64,000 bases of DNA from Neglectibacter timonensis (GTDB taxonomy: Bacteria; Bacillota; Clostridia; Oscillospirales; Acutalibacteraceae). A program made the position numbers and the translations under genes. Below the pieces are notes generated by a model, which ran no database searches, had not been told where the DNA came from, and worked only from the letters and a program-made list of their open reading frames with translations. The stretch spans positions 124,001-188,000 of the forward strand of contig NZ_LT160640.1 in the NCBI RefSeq assembly GCF_900048895.1, given 5' to 3'. Below are positions 8,258 through 15,802 of this stretch, piece by piece (the first letter of the stretch is position 1; the number at the start of each line of letters is the position of its first letter).

Positions 8258-8467
8258 TCAACGCTCCCGGCTTTCCATATGGCGGTGGATCGTCTCGATG
8301 ATCTGCTCCTGCTCGGCAGTGTCCACGCCGATGGACCGGAGCGCCTGCCTGGTGCCGCAGTCCGGGCAGATGAGGGTCTTGTTGTCCTCCCTGGAAAGCG
8401 CCGGAGCGCCGTGGTAGGTCCTGCCGCAAAGCGGGCAGACCGCCGTCCTTATGATGTTATCCTTCAT
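8258..8467 (-). CDS. Small zinc-ribbon protein
   Basis: This 69-residue protein has two CxxC knuckles, CPLCG near residue 11 and CPDCG near residue 33, typical of a zinc ribbon. A C-terminal helix, AEQEQIIETIHRHMES, follows. The start ATG overlaps the stop of the cyclotransferase gene by 11 bases and has GGGAGG nine bases upstream inside that gene, so the two are translationally coupled. It probably belongs to the amidoligase-cyclotransferase cassette. No enzymatic motif is visible. Confidence 0.7.
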   Translation of the reverse strand: MKDNIIRTAVCPLCGRTYHGAPALSREDNKTLICPDCGTRQALRSIGVDTAEQEQIIETIHRHMESRER

Positions 8468-8933
8468 AGCCGCATACCTCCCTGCATTTATCGTAGGCAT
8501 CGATCAGAATGTTCTTGTTGAAGTAAAAGGTGTCGTACCCCTCCAGGCAGGTCCTCATGTAAAAGTTGGAGGGGATTCCAATGGGCCTGTCCTCATGCAT
8601 GACGTAGGCAAAAGCCGTCACCGTTCTGCGCTTACCTGTACGGATGCCCTTGTATTGGAGCTTGATGTCTTTCTTGTAGTAGAAATTGGGGAATCCCTCA
8701 TAGCGGTCGAGGGCGGCTTCATCTGCAGCCGTCACCTCCCAGATCACCACAGGGACCGTGCCGCCAGTACATTCCTCAATCGTGAGGTAAGAGCCAGTCT
8801 TGCTTCCTTTGAACAGCAGCTCCCACCCCTTAAGGTTAGCCGTGCCGAGGATCGTGGCGTGAGGGCAGCGCATCCGCATCTGCGGTACATTGAGGTTGCT
8901 GCCGTAGGCGATGTAGTATCTTTTTTCTTTCAT
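8457..8933 (-). CDS. Gamma-glutamylcyclotransferase-like (GGCT/AIG2) protein
   Basis: The 158-residue protein starts with the signature YYIAYGSNLNVPQM, which binds the gamma-glutamyl group in this family. VVIWEVTAADEAALDRYEGF follows and contains the conserved glutamate region. Family members cyclise gamma-glutamyl amines to 5-oxoproline. It lies one gene downstream of an amidoligase, a pairing already noted by Iyer and colleagues in mobile elements, where the two are thought to make and unmake isopeptide-like bonds. The ATG follows AAAGGA. The intercistronic region upstream can fold into a strong structure. Confidence 0.88.
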   Translation of the reverse strand: MKEKRYYIAYGSNLNVPQMRMRCPHATILGTANLKGWELLFKGSKTGSYLTIEECTGGTVPVVIWEVTAADEAALDRYEGFPNFYYKKDIKLQYKGIRTGKRRTVTAFAYVMHEDRPIGIPSNFYMRTCLEGYDTFYFNKNILIDAYDKCREVCGYEG

Positions 8934-8953
8934 GTGTATCCATCCTTTCCTGG

Positions 8954-9030
8954 AGGACTTAGGTTACTTGTCCTTCTACCACCCTAAGACCGCCGAAGCG
9001 GTCAGGGGCAGGGCATTTAACCTAAATCCT
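8954..9030 (-). promoter_or_regulatory. Structured intercistronic RNA between amidoligase and GGCT genes
   Basis: In the mRNA sense, AGGATTTAGGTTA begins right after the amidoligase stop codon and pairs with TAACCTAAGTCCT (one mismatch), closing a structure of about 77 bases. Inside it, GACCGC and GCGGTC enclose a TTCG tetraloop, extended by a CCCT/AGGG pairing. There is no terminator T run. The element lies upstream of the cyclotransferase ribosome binding site and could control its translation or protect processed mRNA. Confidence 0.55.
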
Positions 9031-9981
9031 TCAAGCGGCTGCTCTGCCGTGCCGGAAGGCTGTATCTCCTGAAAGGTTACGGGTCAGGAAATCTCTGGCC
9101 GTTGCGAACTCCTCGCCGATGAAGCCCAGGCGTAGGAGCCAGGTTCTCATGGCGTATTTGGGGTTCTCGCTCTGCTGGGGTTTGGGGCTTGCCGTCCGCA
9201 CATCCTTCGCCATCTGGCTCAGCGCCAGGCAAAGCTGAATGTAGCTTTTGAGCTGTCCTGCGTGGATGCCGCCCCGGCGCTCTGCGGTCGGCTCATCAAA
9301 CTGGAAGAGCCGGAACTCGACCGTCCCTTTGGTGAAGGTGGCGTGGAGGTTGAGCATATGGTAGCGGCTGTCGTTGTAGTGCTGGTTTCTGCCGTAGCTC
9401 GCGCCGTGGCTGGTGTACCAGATGTCCGCAAGCTGCGCCATCGTCTTGGGCTTTCTGCTGTTGACCTTGGCGAGGAAGTTGGGGTCTACCGTGCGGCAGT
9501 AGCGGCTCATGCGGCTGCGGTCAAGCTTCAGGGCTTCTGCGATCAGGCTTTCGTGGCTTGCCATAATGTTGGCGAGGTTCCGAAGGCTCTGCGGTGTGTG
9601 GCCCTGCGCTCCAATGTGGATGTGAACTCCGCATCCTCTGGAGGCGTCGCTTTTCGCTCCTGCGTGTCTGAGCTGTCTGCAAAGCTCCTGCAGGGTTTCG
9701 ATGTCCCCGTAGGTCAGGATCGGGGTGACCAGTTCGCATTTCTGCTCGTCCGGCCCTGCGATGGAAACGTCCTTCTGGAATTTCCACTCGCGCCCCTGTG
9801 CGTCCCAGGCGCTCCAGGTGCTGTAGCCGTTGCGGCCTGCGGTATTCTCGTATCTGCCTGTGCCGAAGAAGTCGGCGGCAACCTTTGCTGCCTTCTGACG
9901 GGTGATGTTGTTCATCTCGACCTCGACCCCGATGGTCTGGTTTTTCATCTCTGCGATCTGCCTTGCTGTTTTCTCGTTCAT
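9031..9981 (-). CDS. Amidoligase family enzyme
   Basis: This 316-residue protein has the motif series of the glutamine-synthetase-like amidoligase family: GVEVEM (about 18-23), CGVHIHIG (about 117-124) and VEFRLFQ (about 221-227). The family is predicted to form amide or isopeptide bonds using ATP. The C-terminal about 40 residues (KYAMRTWLLRLGFIGEE onwards) are shared with the 236-residue protein two genes upstream. I chose the ATG at 9981, seven bases after GGAGG. A separate promoter (TAGCAA and ATATTC on the plus strand, spaced 17) lies just upstream. The GGCT gene downstream may act on the same bonds. The substrate is unknown. Confidence 0.88.
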   Translation of the reverse strand: MNEKTARQIAEMKNQTIGVEVEMNNITRQKAAKVAADFFGTGRYENTAGRNGYSTWSAWDAQGREWKFQKDVSIAGPDEQKCELVTPILTYGDIETLQELCRQLRHAGAKSDASRGCGVHIHIGAQGHTPQSLRNLANIMASHESLIAEALKLDRSRMSRYCRTVDPNFLAKVNSRKPKTMAQLADIWYTSHGASYGRNQHYNDSRYHMLNLHATFTKGTVEFRLFQFDEPTAERRGGIHAGQLKSYIQLCLALSQMAKDVRTASPKPQQSENPKYAMRTWLLRLGFIGEEFATARDFLTRNLSGDTAFRHGRAAA

Positions 9982-10029
9982 GGTGAATCCTCCGTTTTCG
10001 TTTGGTGTGTTTTCCCTTTCGGTGTACAC

Positions 10030-10058
10030 ATATTCGCTCTAAAAGAGGATAATAGCAA
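10030..10058 (-). promoter_or_regulatory. Promoter of the amidoligase gene (copy 1 of a repeated element)
   Basis: On the minus strand TTGCTA (10053-10058) and GAATAT (10030-10035) are 17 bases apart. The same boxes, the same spacing and flanking AGAGCG and CGGAAAT segments recur upstream of the 236-residue gene at 11086-11114, which supports a real, co-regulated promoter. Confidence 0.6.
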
Positions 10059-10110
10059 GGCCATTTCCGATAATATACTACACAAAGATGACCGCAAGAT
10101 ATTGTGTAAT

Positions 10111-10359
10111 TCACACCCGCTTACCACCATCAGATGTGTTCTTGACCTTTCGGCACAAATCCTCTCCAAACGCCACGGAAAGGCCGCTGCCGTTGTCCCA
10201 CGCGACCATGATGGAGCCGATATCATCCACGCCCATCACAGTGCCCTGTGTGCCGATTGGCGGTGCCTGGGGATCGTCCATCCGCAGCAGCTCTACTCGG
10301 GTGCCGGACGGAAACTCCTTGCGGATACGCTCCACGATTTCTCTACTTGGAAACTTCAT
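10111..10359 (-). CDS. DUF4314 protein
   Basis: The 82-residue protein matches what I know as DUF4314: FPSGTRVELLRMDDPQAPP, then GTQGTVMGVDDIGSIMVAWDNGSGL, then GEDLCRK. It looks like a small beta-barrel (SH3-like) domain common in Firmicutes phages and conjugative elements, with no known activity. Its ATG overlaps the end of the 236-residue upstream gene by 17 bases, with GGGGGTG upstream, so the two are coupled. Confidence 0.82.
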   Translation of the reverse strand: MKFPSREIVERIRKEFPSGTRVELLRMDDPQAPPIGTQGTVMGVDDIGSIMVAWDNGSGLSVAFGEDLCRKVKNTSDGGKRV

Positions 10360-11053
10360 GGTCTACACCCCCGTTCTTGAATGCCGAGGAGCCGGAGAGG
10401 TTCTTCAGCAGGATCTTGCGTTCGACTTTGTATTCGCTGCCGATGAAGCCCAGGCGCAGGAGAAAGCAGCGGAAGGCGTACTTCTCATTGTCCACAGCTT
10501 TTTCCGTGACCGTCACGCGCTTGGCGTTTTTGCTCATCTCGCAGAGTGCGGAAATGAAATGGGTGTAGGCTTTGACCGCATCGGCGCCTGGTAGCTCGAT
10601 AAACCAGGGAAATGCCACCCGGTCTTCCTGAATCTCGATTGGCAGAGCGTCCACACCGAGCGCCTTTTTGATAAGGCTGCCCTTGGCATCCAGCAGTTTG
10701 GTGAGGTTGCCTACTGCCACCTTGTCCAGCGGAATCTCCACTGTCAGCCCCACGTTTGCCTCCTGTGGCGCAGTGTCGGCGGCTTCGGATTCTTCCTCGA
10801 AGAACTGTTCCTCGCCGTCCTGTGCCTCGCATTCAAAGCCTGCGACGGTGATAGCTTCAAGTACCTGCTCGACCTCCTCGCTGTCGGCGCGGTCGTCAAA
10901 CAGGAGCGTCCCTTCCTTGGTGACCGTGAAGTAGTCGATCTCATAATTGCAGGTGGGCATGAATTTGTATTCCGCCCTGGCACCTGTGGCATCCGAAATG
11001 ACCTTGACCAGCTCCTTGCGTTTTGCGCCTGTCACATTGTATCTAATTTCCAT
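10343..11053 (-). CDS. Degenerate amidoligase-like protein (often labelled virulence-related)
   Basis: In this 236-residue protein the N-terminal about 90 residues look unrelated to the amidoligase and end in an acidic stretch. Residues about 101-236 align by eye with the amidoligase two genes downstream. VGLTVEIPL replaces the catalytic-type CGVHIHIG, NLTKLLDAKGSLIKKALGVD matches NLANIMASHESLIAEALKLD, VAFPWF replaces VEFRLF, and the last 38 residues share 22 identities. The two His residues and the EFR triad are lost, so a catalytically inactive paralogue is likely. The start is ATG with GGAGG nine bases upstream. It may be a binding partner or decoy for the same substrate. Confidence 0.7.
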   Translation of the reverse strand: MEIRYNVTGAKRKELVKVISDATGARAEYKFMPTCNYEIDYFTVTKEGTLLFDDRADSEEVEQVLEAITVAGFECEAQDGEEQFFEEESEAADTAPQEANVGLTVEIPLDKVAVGNLTKLLDAKGSLIKKALGVDALPIEIQEDRVAFPWFIELPGADAVKAYTHFISALCEMSKNAKRVTVTEKAVDNEKYAFRCFLLRLGFIGSEYKVERKILLKNLSGSSAFKNGGVDHEVSK

Positions 11054-11085
11054 GTGCGAAAACCTCCTTTGTTTTTGGTAGTCAC

Positions 11086-11114
11086 ATATTCGCTCTGAAC
11101 CCCTGAAATAGCAA
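11086..11114 (-). promoter_or_regulatory. Promoter of the degenerate amidoligase gene (copy 2 of a repeated element)
   Basis: TTGCTA (minus strand, 11109-11114) and GAATAT (11086-11091) are separated by 17 bases, as in the copy at 10030-10058. The surrounding sequence is also similar, including AGAGCGAATATGTG, suggesting duplication together with the gene or a shared regulator. Confidence 0.6.
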
Positions 11115-11152
11115 GCGATTTCCGCACATTTTGCTGTAGAATAGCTGCCGGA

Positions 11153-13075
11153 TCATTCGCCGGATAACTGTGCATAGTACACGATGCCGGAAAGCACAAA
11201 ACAGACGTTAGGCAGCGCCACGCCGTTGCCCCACATCTTGTATTCCGCAGAATCGGAGTGAGGGGCTTTCAGCCACTTGATGATCTGATTGCGGCTCTTC
11301 GGCTTGGAGGACGCTCCCATGACCTTTCGGTGTGTTTCAAATACTTCCGTCCAGGACTCTACTTCATCCTCGGTCGGATTGGCCGTGCCAAGGTCGGAAC
11401 ACCACCAGTCCGGGAATCCCTGCAGTCTGGCGCATTCGGTGGGCGTCAGTCTGCGAACGATGTACTCAGGCTCGGTTTCGTTCACCACAGGCGGGTCTTT
11501 ATAGTCCCTTGCCATCAAGGTTGGTGACTGTTCTTCAAGCGCCTGGGTATAGGAGCCGGTGGTCATGCAGTAGGCCACTGCGCCCGGTCCTTTTGCCACT
11601 ATCGTAGGCTCCAGTTCTTCCTCAATTCCAAGACTGAACTTAGCGTTCCGTCCCATGTTGTATGTGGTGCGGTCGATTCCGTAAGCCACCGCATGACGGT
11701 CGGTGGCATCCAGCGTAAAGGACACATCCTCATTCACGCCGCTGCCCTGGGGGCCGTTCTTATCCGCCCTGCCGATCATGGAACCCTGCAGGGCCACTAC
11801 AGCCATGCCGCCCTGGTTGCAGGTAGGATTGCCACCGTTCGCATCCAGGCATCTGGAAGTTTCCGCTTCGTAGAATCCGCTCTTGGGATTCTCCGATTTC
11901 ATGGCGTTGCTGTCCTTGGAGCAGATACCATAGACCTTCGGCACGAACAGTGTCTGGTCATTGTTGCAGCCCAGAGTGGCGGATTTATTATCCTGGATCA
12001 GCGCGCCCTTGCCGCCGCCCTCACAGCCGGAGCGGATCTTCAGCGTCTTAGGCGTCTCCACTACAAAGGGCTGGTTGTTCCCGCCCATACCATAAGTGGC
12101 ATTGACCGTGGGCGCTGTCTCCAGAGGGCCGATGTATCTGGTGTCCTGGCTATGGTTCTCATAGACCGCCGCCGGCACCGTACCGGCACGGAGGGTGGGC
12201 GAGGTTTCCTCCCCATACCCGATGCCCCTGGCTTGTGCGGAATGCTCGGTACAGAAGCCGGCGGCACCCATCACGCAAGGCGGGTGCCCGTGGTTTTCCG
12301 CCCGGAGAGTTGCCGCGACATCCTCCGTCACATCTATGCGGCTGCCGCCCTGGTCGTTTAGGCAGACGCAGCCTGACGCTCCAGCGCCTTCCGCAAAAGC
12401 TCCGGCAACTCCTTGCCACGGGCGGAAGCCCTGCGGAGTATACCCAGACACGCCTTCGGACTCAAATAGTATTTTTCCGGCACTCCCGCCTGCAAAATCT
12501 GCGACAAGGTAGATGCGTTTTCTGCGCTGGGGGACTCCCCAGTACTGCGCATCAAATACCCGCCATGCGAGACTGAAATCGTCTGCCACGATCTCCCCGG
12601 CGTTTGCCCATCTCTCAGGTCGAGCAGGATCAATTTCGTATCCTTTGACCGAGCAGATCTCTTCGAGGACGGACTGGAAGTCCGCGCCCTTGTTGGAACT
12701 GAACGCGCCGGGGACGTTCTCCCAGACAATGTACCTTGGATATCTGCCATCAGTTGCACACCTCATTTCCTTTACGATCCGGACGGCTTCATAGAACAAG
12801 CTGGAACGGGAGCCGTCCAATCCTTCCCGCCGACCCGCAATGCTCATATCTTGGCAAGGCGAGCCGAAGGTGATGATATCCACCGGTTCAATCTTCCTGC
12901 CGTCCATCCGGGAGACATCGCCATAGTGCTTCATAAAAGGCAGCCGCTTTGTGGTCACCCGGATGGGGAACGGCTCGATCTCCGAAGCCCACACGGGGGT
13001 AATGCCGGAGAGCAGGCCGCCCAAGGGGAAACCGCCGGAGCCGTCAAAGAGGCTGCCGAGAGTCAATTTATTCAT
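11153..13075 (-). CDS. DNA (cytosine-5) methyltransferase with repeat-rich insert
   Basis: The 640-residue enzyme has C5-methyltransferase motif I DGSGGFPLGG (11-20), catalytic GSPCQ (about 71-75), ENV (119-121), motif VIII QRRKRIYLVA (183-192), motif IX RRLTPTECARLQGFP (541-555) and motif X GNGVALP (616-622). About 340 residues between motifs VIII and IX, the position of the target recognition domain, hold eight degenerate units of the form E-x-S-P-T-L-x-A followed by Gly-rich stretches (near 251, 289, 318, 362, 405, 449, 487 and 514). It probably modifies phage DNA against host restriction. The ATG overlaps the upstream methyltransferase stop by eight bases. Confidence 0.92.
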   Translation of the reverse strand: MNKLTLGSLFDGSGGFPLGGLLSGITPVWASEIEPFPIRVTTKRLPFMKHYGDVSRMDGRKIEPVDIITFGSPCQDMSIAGRREGLDGSRSSLFYEAVRIVKEMRCATDGRYPRYIVWENVPGAFSSNKGADFQSVLEEICSVKGYEIDPARPERWANAGEIVADDFSLAWRVFDAQYWGVPQRRKRIYLVADFAGGSAGKILFESEGVSGYTPQGFRPWQGVAGAFAEGAGASGCVCLNDQGGSRIDVTEDVAATLRAENHGHPPCVMGAAGFCTEHSAQARGIGYGEETSPTLRAGTVPAAVYENHSQDTRYIGPLETAPTVNATYGMGGNNQPFVVETPKTLKIRSGCEGGGKGALIQDNKSATLGCNNDQTLFVPKVYGICSKDSNAMKSENPKSGFYEAETSRCLDANGGNPTCNQGGMAVVALQGSMIGRADKNGPQGSGVNEDVSFTLDATDRHAVAYGIDRTTYNMGRNAKFSLGIEEELEPTIVAKGPGAVAYCMTTGSYTQALEEQSPTLMARDYKDPPVVNETEPEYIVRRLTPTECARLQGFPDWWCSDLGTANPTEDEVESWTEVFETHRKVMGASSKPKSRNQIIKWLKAPHSDSAEYKMWGNGVALPNVCFVLSGIVYYAQLSGE

Positions 13076-14327
13076 CTGGTACCTCCACCTCTTTTACAAG
13101 GTCGGAGTACATCATCTTTTCTCCGTTTCTCTCCACAAAAATATCCTCCGGCGGGATGCCGTTCTCCACGGCCCTGCGGAGGATGACCGATGCGTACTTC
13201 TCGTCCAGTTCCATCATGCAGCAGACACGGTTCATCTGCTCACAGGCCATCATGGTGGAGCCGCTGCCGCCGAAGGTGTCGATCACCACGGCATTCTCTT
13301 GGGTGGAATTCCCGATGGGATATCCCAGCAGGTCCAGCGGCTTGGAGGTCGGGTGGTTTGCATTGCGCTTCGGTTTGTCGTAGTTCCAGATGGTGGTCTG
13401 CTTGCGGTCGGAATACCACGGGTGCTTGCCATTCTGCAGGAAGCCATACAGCACAGGCTCATGCTGCCACTGGTAATCCGAGCGTCCCAGCACCAGGGAG
13501 TTCTTCACCCAGATACACACGCCAGCCAGATGGAACCCGGCGTCAATGAACGCCTTTCGGAAGTTCAAGCCCTCAGTGTCCGCATGGAACACATAAGCTG
13601 CGCCGCCTTTCTCCAGATGCTCCGCCATGCACTGAAAAGCGGAGAGGAGGAAGTTATAAAACTCCTCGTCTTTCATGGAATCGTTCTGGATGGTCAGACC
13701 ACTGGAACTTTTGAAGGAAACGCCATAGGGCGGGTCCGTCACGATGAGATTGGCCTTCCTGCCGTCCATGAGCAGAGTCACATCCTCGGCGGAGGTGACA
13801 TCCCCGCATACAAGGCGGTGCCGGCCCACCGTCCAGATATCACCCCGCTCCACAAAGGAGGCTTTCTCAAGCGCGGCGGTCAGGTCAAAATCATCATCCC
13901 TGGCTTCGCTGCCGGAATCATCCGCAAACAGGTCGGCCAGTTCCTTCTCGTCAAAGCCGGTCAGCAGGGGATCAAAGTCCATGCCCTGCAGAGACTCGAT
14001 CTCCACCCGCAGAAGCTCCTCATCCCATCCGGCGTCCATCGCCATGCGGTTATCCGCAATGATATACGCTTTCTTCTGAGCTTCGGTGAGGTGGTCAGCA
14101 AAGACGCACGGCACTTCCTTGATGCCTTCCTCCTTTGCCGCCAGGATTCTGCCGTGGCCTGCAATCACGCCATAGTCACGATCGATGATGACGGGATTAA
14201 TAAAACCGAACTCCCGGAGAGACGAGCGGAGCTTGGTGATCTGCTCCGGGGAGTGGGTGCGGGCATTGTTTACATAGGGTACCAGCTTAGTAATGGGTAC
14301 AAGCTGCATCTCGGTCGTTGTCTTCAT
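13068..14327 (-). CDS. ParB-domain fused adenine/cytosine-N4 DNA methyltransferase
   Basis: In this protein of 419 residues, residues about 1-100 form a ParB/sulfiredoxin-like domain (VYNARTH-type segment, VIAGHGRILAAKEEG). The rest is an amino-methyltransferase with DPPYGVSF (motif IV) before TFGGSGSTMMACEQ (motif I), the beta-class order. ANHPTSKPLDLL is the expected PTSKP element. The ATG at 14327 overlaps the preceding stop as ATGA. With the C5 enzyme downstream and a SAM synthetase upstream it forms a DNA-modification module. N4-cytosine and N6-adenine targets cannot be distinguished here. Confidence 0.9.
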   Translation of the reverse strand: MKTTTEMQLVPITKLVPYVNNARTHSPEQITKLRSSLREFGFINPVIIDRDYGVIAGHGRILAAKEEGIKEVPCVFADHLTEAQKKAYIIADNRMAMDAGWDEELLRVEIESLQGMDFDPLLTGFDEKELADLFADDSGSEARDDDFDLTAALEKASFVERGDIWTVGRHRLVCGDVTSAEDVTLLMDGRKANLIVTDPPYGVSFKSSSGLTIQNDSMKDEEFYNFLLSAFQCMAEHLEKGGAAYVFHADTEGLNFRKAFIDAGFHLAGVCIWVKNSLVLGRSDYQWQHEPVLYGFLQNGKHPWYSDRKQTTIWNYDKPKRNANHPTSKPLDLLGYPIGNSTQENAVVIDTFGGSGSTMMACEQMNRVCCMMELDEKYASVILRRAVENGIPPEDIFVERNGEKMMYSDLVKEVEVPDE

Positions 14328-15109
14328 CGCACCAGCCCCCATTCCGCAAATTTCTCAAAACCGCCAAGGCTCTGGATGTATCTCCGGGCAGTCTCCACGA
14401 TCTCTCTATAGAGAATGCCGTCCACCGTATCATCCCCGATGGCGCAGCACAGTTCCACGGGCTTTCCCGTTTCCTGCGCCTTCAGCCATGCGTAGATATT
14501 GACAGACACATCTGCTTTGGAGAGGTCTTTCCCGTGAAGGCCGCCGCCCGTCACGGAATCGGCCATGTCGCTGCCCAGCTTCCGGTTGGCTGCGCCGGAG
14601 TCCACATCCGTGCCGCCCGTCCAGTCGCCCAGGGGATTGACCTCGGCGGAGGGATATAACCTTTTTAGTTCTTCCGTAGGCGCATTGCTCTGGCAGAGGA
14701 TCAGCCTTGCCTCATCAATGATGTACTTCCCATCCGAGGGATATGTGTGATACACATTTTTGGCAATCTCGCAGAGGGCTTTCTGCTCCTCCGTGACCGG
14801 CATTCCTTTGAAGATACCGTTGTCGCCGCAGCGGATTCCTTCTGCCTGGTTGTTGGCAAGGCGTCCGTCCTGCGGCACTTCCACATAATCCGGGTGCAAA
14901 TTCCCGCCGATACGCTTCACAATGGCGTCCACCTCATCCTGCGAAATGTGTACGGAACTCTCCGCGATGATGTGACAGACACCGTGGCCGATGAGGACTT
15001 CCACAGCAATCCTGGGATTTTCTTCTTTCCTGTACGCCGCATCCACCAGTGCGCCGGCGATTCGGTCGGCCACCTTATCCGGGTGGCACGGATTTACTTT
15101 CTCAAACAT
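14324..15109 (-). CDS. Phage-encoded S-adenosylmethionine synthetase (short form)
   Basis: This protein of 261 residues has MetK motifs: NPCHPDKVADRIAGALVDA near the start, GHGVCHIIAESSV, and GGTDVDSGAANRKLGSDMADS with GGGLHGKDLSKADVSVNIY. Cellular MetK is about 390 residues, so this is a much shortened member seen in prophages. It would make S-adenosylmethionine from methionine and ATP for the two DNA methyltransferases encoded immediately downstream. I chose the ATG just after the TerS stop, with AAGGGGTG upstream. Whether it is active without the missing parts is open. Confidence 0.87.
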   Translation of the reverse strand: MFEKVNPCHPDKVADRIAGALVDAAYRKEENPRIAVEVLIGHGVCHIIAESSVHISQDEVDAIVKRIGGNLHPDYVEVPQDGRLANNQAEGIRCGDNGIFKGMPVTEEQKALCEIAKNVYHTYPSDGKYIIDEARLILCQSNAPTEELKRLYPSAEVNPLGDWTGGTDVDSGAANRKLGSDMADSVTGGGLHGKDLSKADVSVNIYAWLKAQETGKPVELCCAIGDDTVDGILYREIVETARRYIQSLGGFEKFAEWGLVR

Positions 15110-15113
15110 GGCT

Positions 15114-15662
15114 TCACCCCTTCCTTGCACGGAGCAGACGCTCCATCAAATCGTCCTGGGGAGATATCTCCCCATAATCGGTGCTGCAGTTTTCCTTCAC
15201 GATCTGGAAGATTTCGTTCCAGAGCCGCACCGCCTGGTTCATGTAGTTAATGCCGATGTTAATGAACGGGGATGGGATCGGCTTCTGGGTGGTAGGATGC
15301 TTGGAGAGGAAACCCATGCGGTTGGTCATCTCCTCGCACTGAATCCAGCGGGCGCTGCACATGGCGTACCGCTCCAATAGCTGGGGAGACACCTTCGCCG
15401 CACAGCCCACCTTCTTTAACCACTCCCAGGTTTCCGTGTATATCTCCTCCGCCTGGAGCGTGCTTCCGTCACGCTGCTCGGCGGAGAGGAACTCATGGGG
15501 CTTTGGCATATCAACACCCTCGACTTCGGGAATATCCAGCACTTCCAATCTGCGCCCGCCCGGATTGCCGTTCTCGGCTTTCTCCTTGACCGCGGACTTT
15601 TTTCTTCCCGCACCGGGTCTCGCGCCGCCGCGCCCGCCTGTGTTATTAGATTTTGTCGGCAT
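15114..15662 (-). CDS. Terminase small subunit, P27 family
   Basis: The 182-residue protein starts with the basic, Gly-rich GGRGGARPGAGRKK segment typical of the P27 family. A helical region follows, with QLLERYAMCSARWIQCEEMT and INYMNQAVRLWNEIF. It recognises the packaging site and delivers DNA to TerL. The ATG follows AGGGG. TerS is separated from TerL by the methylation and amidoligase cassettes (about 7.6 kb), whereas they usually adjoin. Confidence 0.88.
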   Translation of the reverse strand: MPTKSNNTGGRGGARPGAGRKKSAVKEKAENGNPGGRRLEVLDIPEVEGVDMPKPHEFLSAEQRDGSTLQAEEIYTETWEWLKKVGCAAKVSPQLLERYAMCSARWIQCEEMTNRMGFLSKHPTTQKPIPSPFINIGINYMNQAVRLWNEIFQIVKENCSTDYGEISPQDDLMERLLRARKG

Positions 15663-15802
15663 TTTCTCACCCCTTTCCTTGAAAAAATGAGCAGCCGCAG
15701 CCGGCCGCCCTTAATTACCCTTTTGATTTCGCCTTTTTCGCGCACGAAGCCCCAGGCCGCTGTCCGCTCATGAAGGTCCCGGAGATTTTGACCGCCCCAC
15801 GG
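15663..15802. other. Gap between HNH and TerS genes, candidate cos region
   Basis: These 140 bases lie between the HNH nuclease and TerS genes, where HK97-like cos phages of Gram-positive hosts usually keep their cohesive end site. I see no gene and no strong hairpin. The assignment is positional only. Confidence 0.35.

Noticed and set aside
12951-14411. A 486-codon frame opposite the two phage methyltransferases
   Set aside because: It is antisense to two well supported genes and shows no motifs or ribosome binding site.
14324-15109. A truncated pseudogene of the host metK
   Set aside because: The frame is intact, it is translationally coupled to phage genes on both sides, and both N- and C-terminal motifs of the short form are present.
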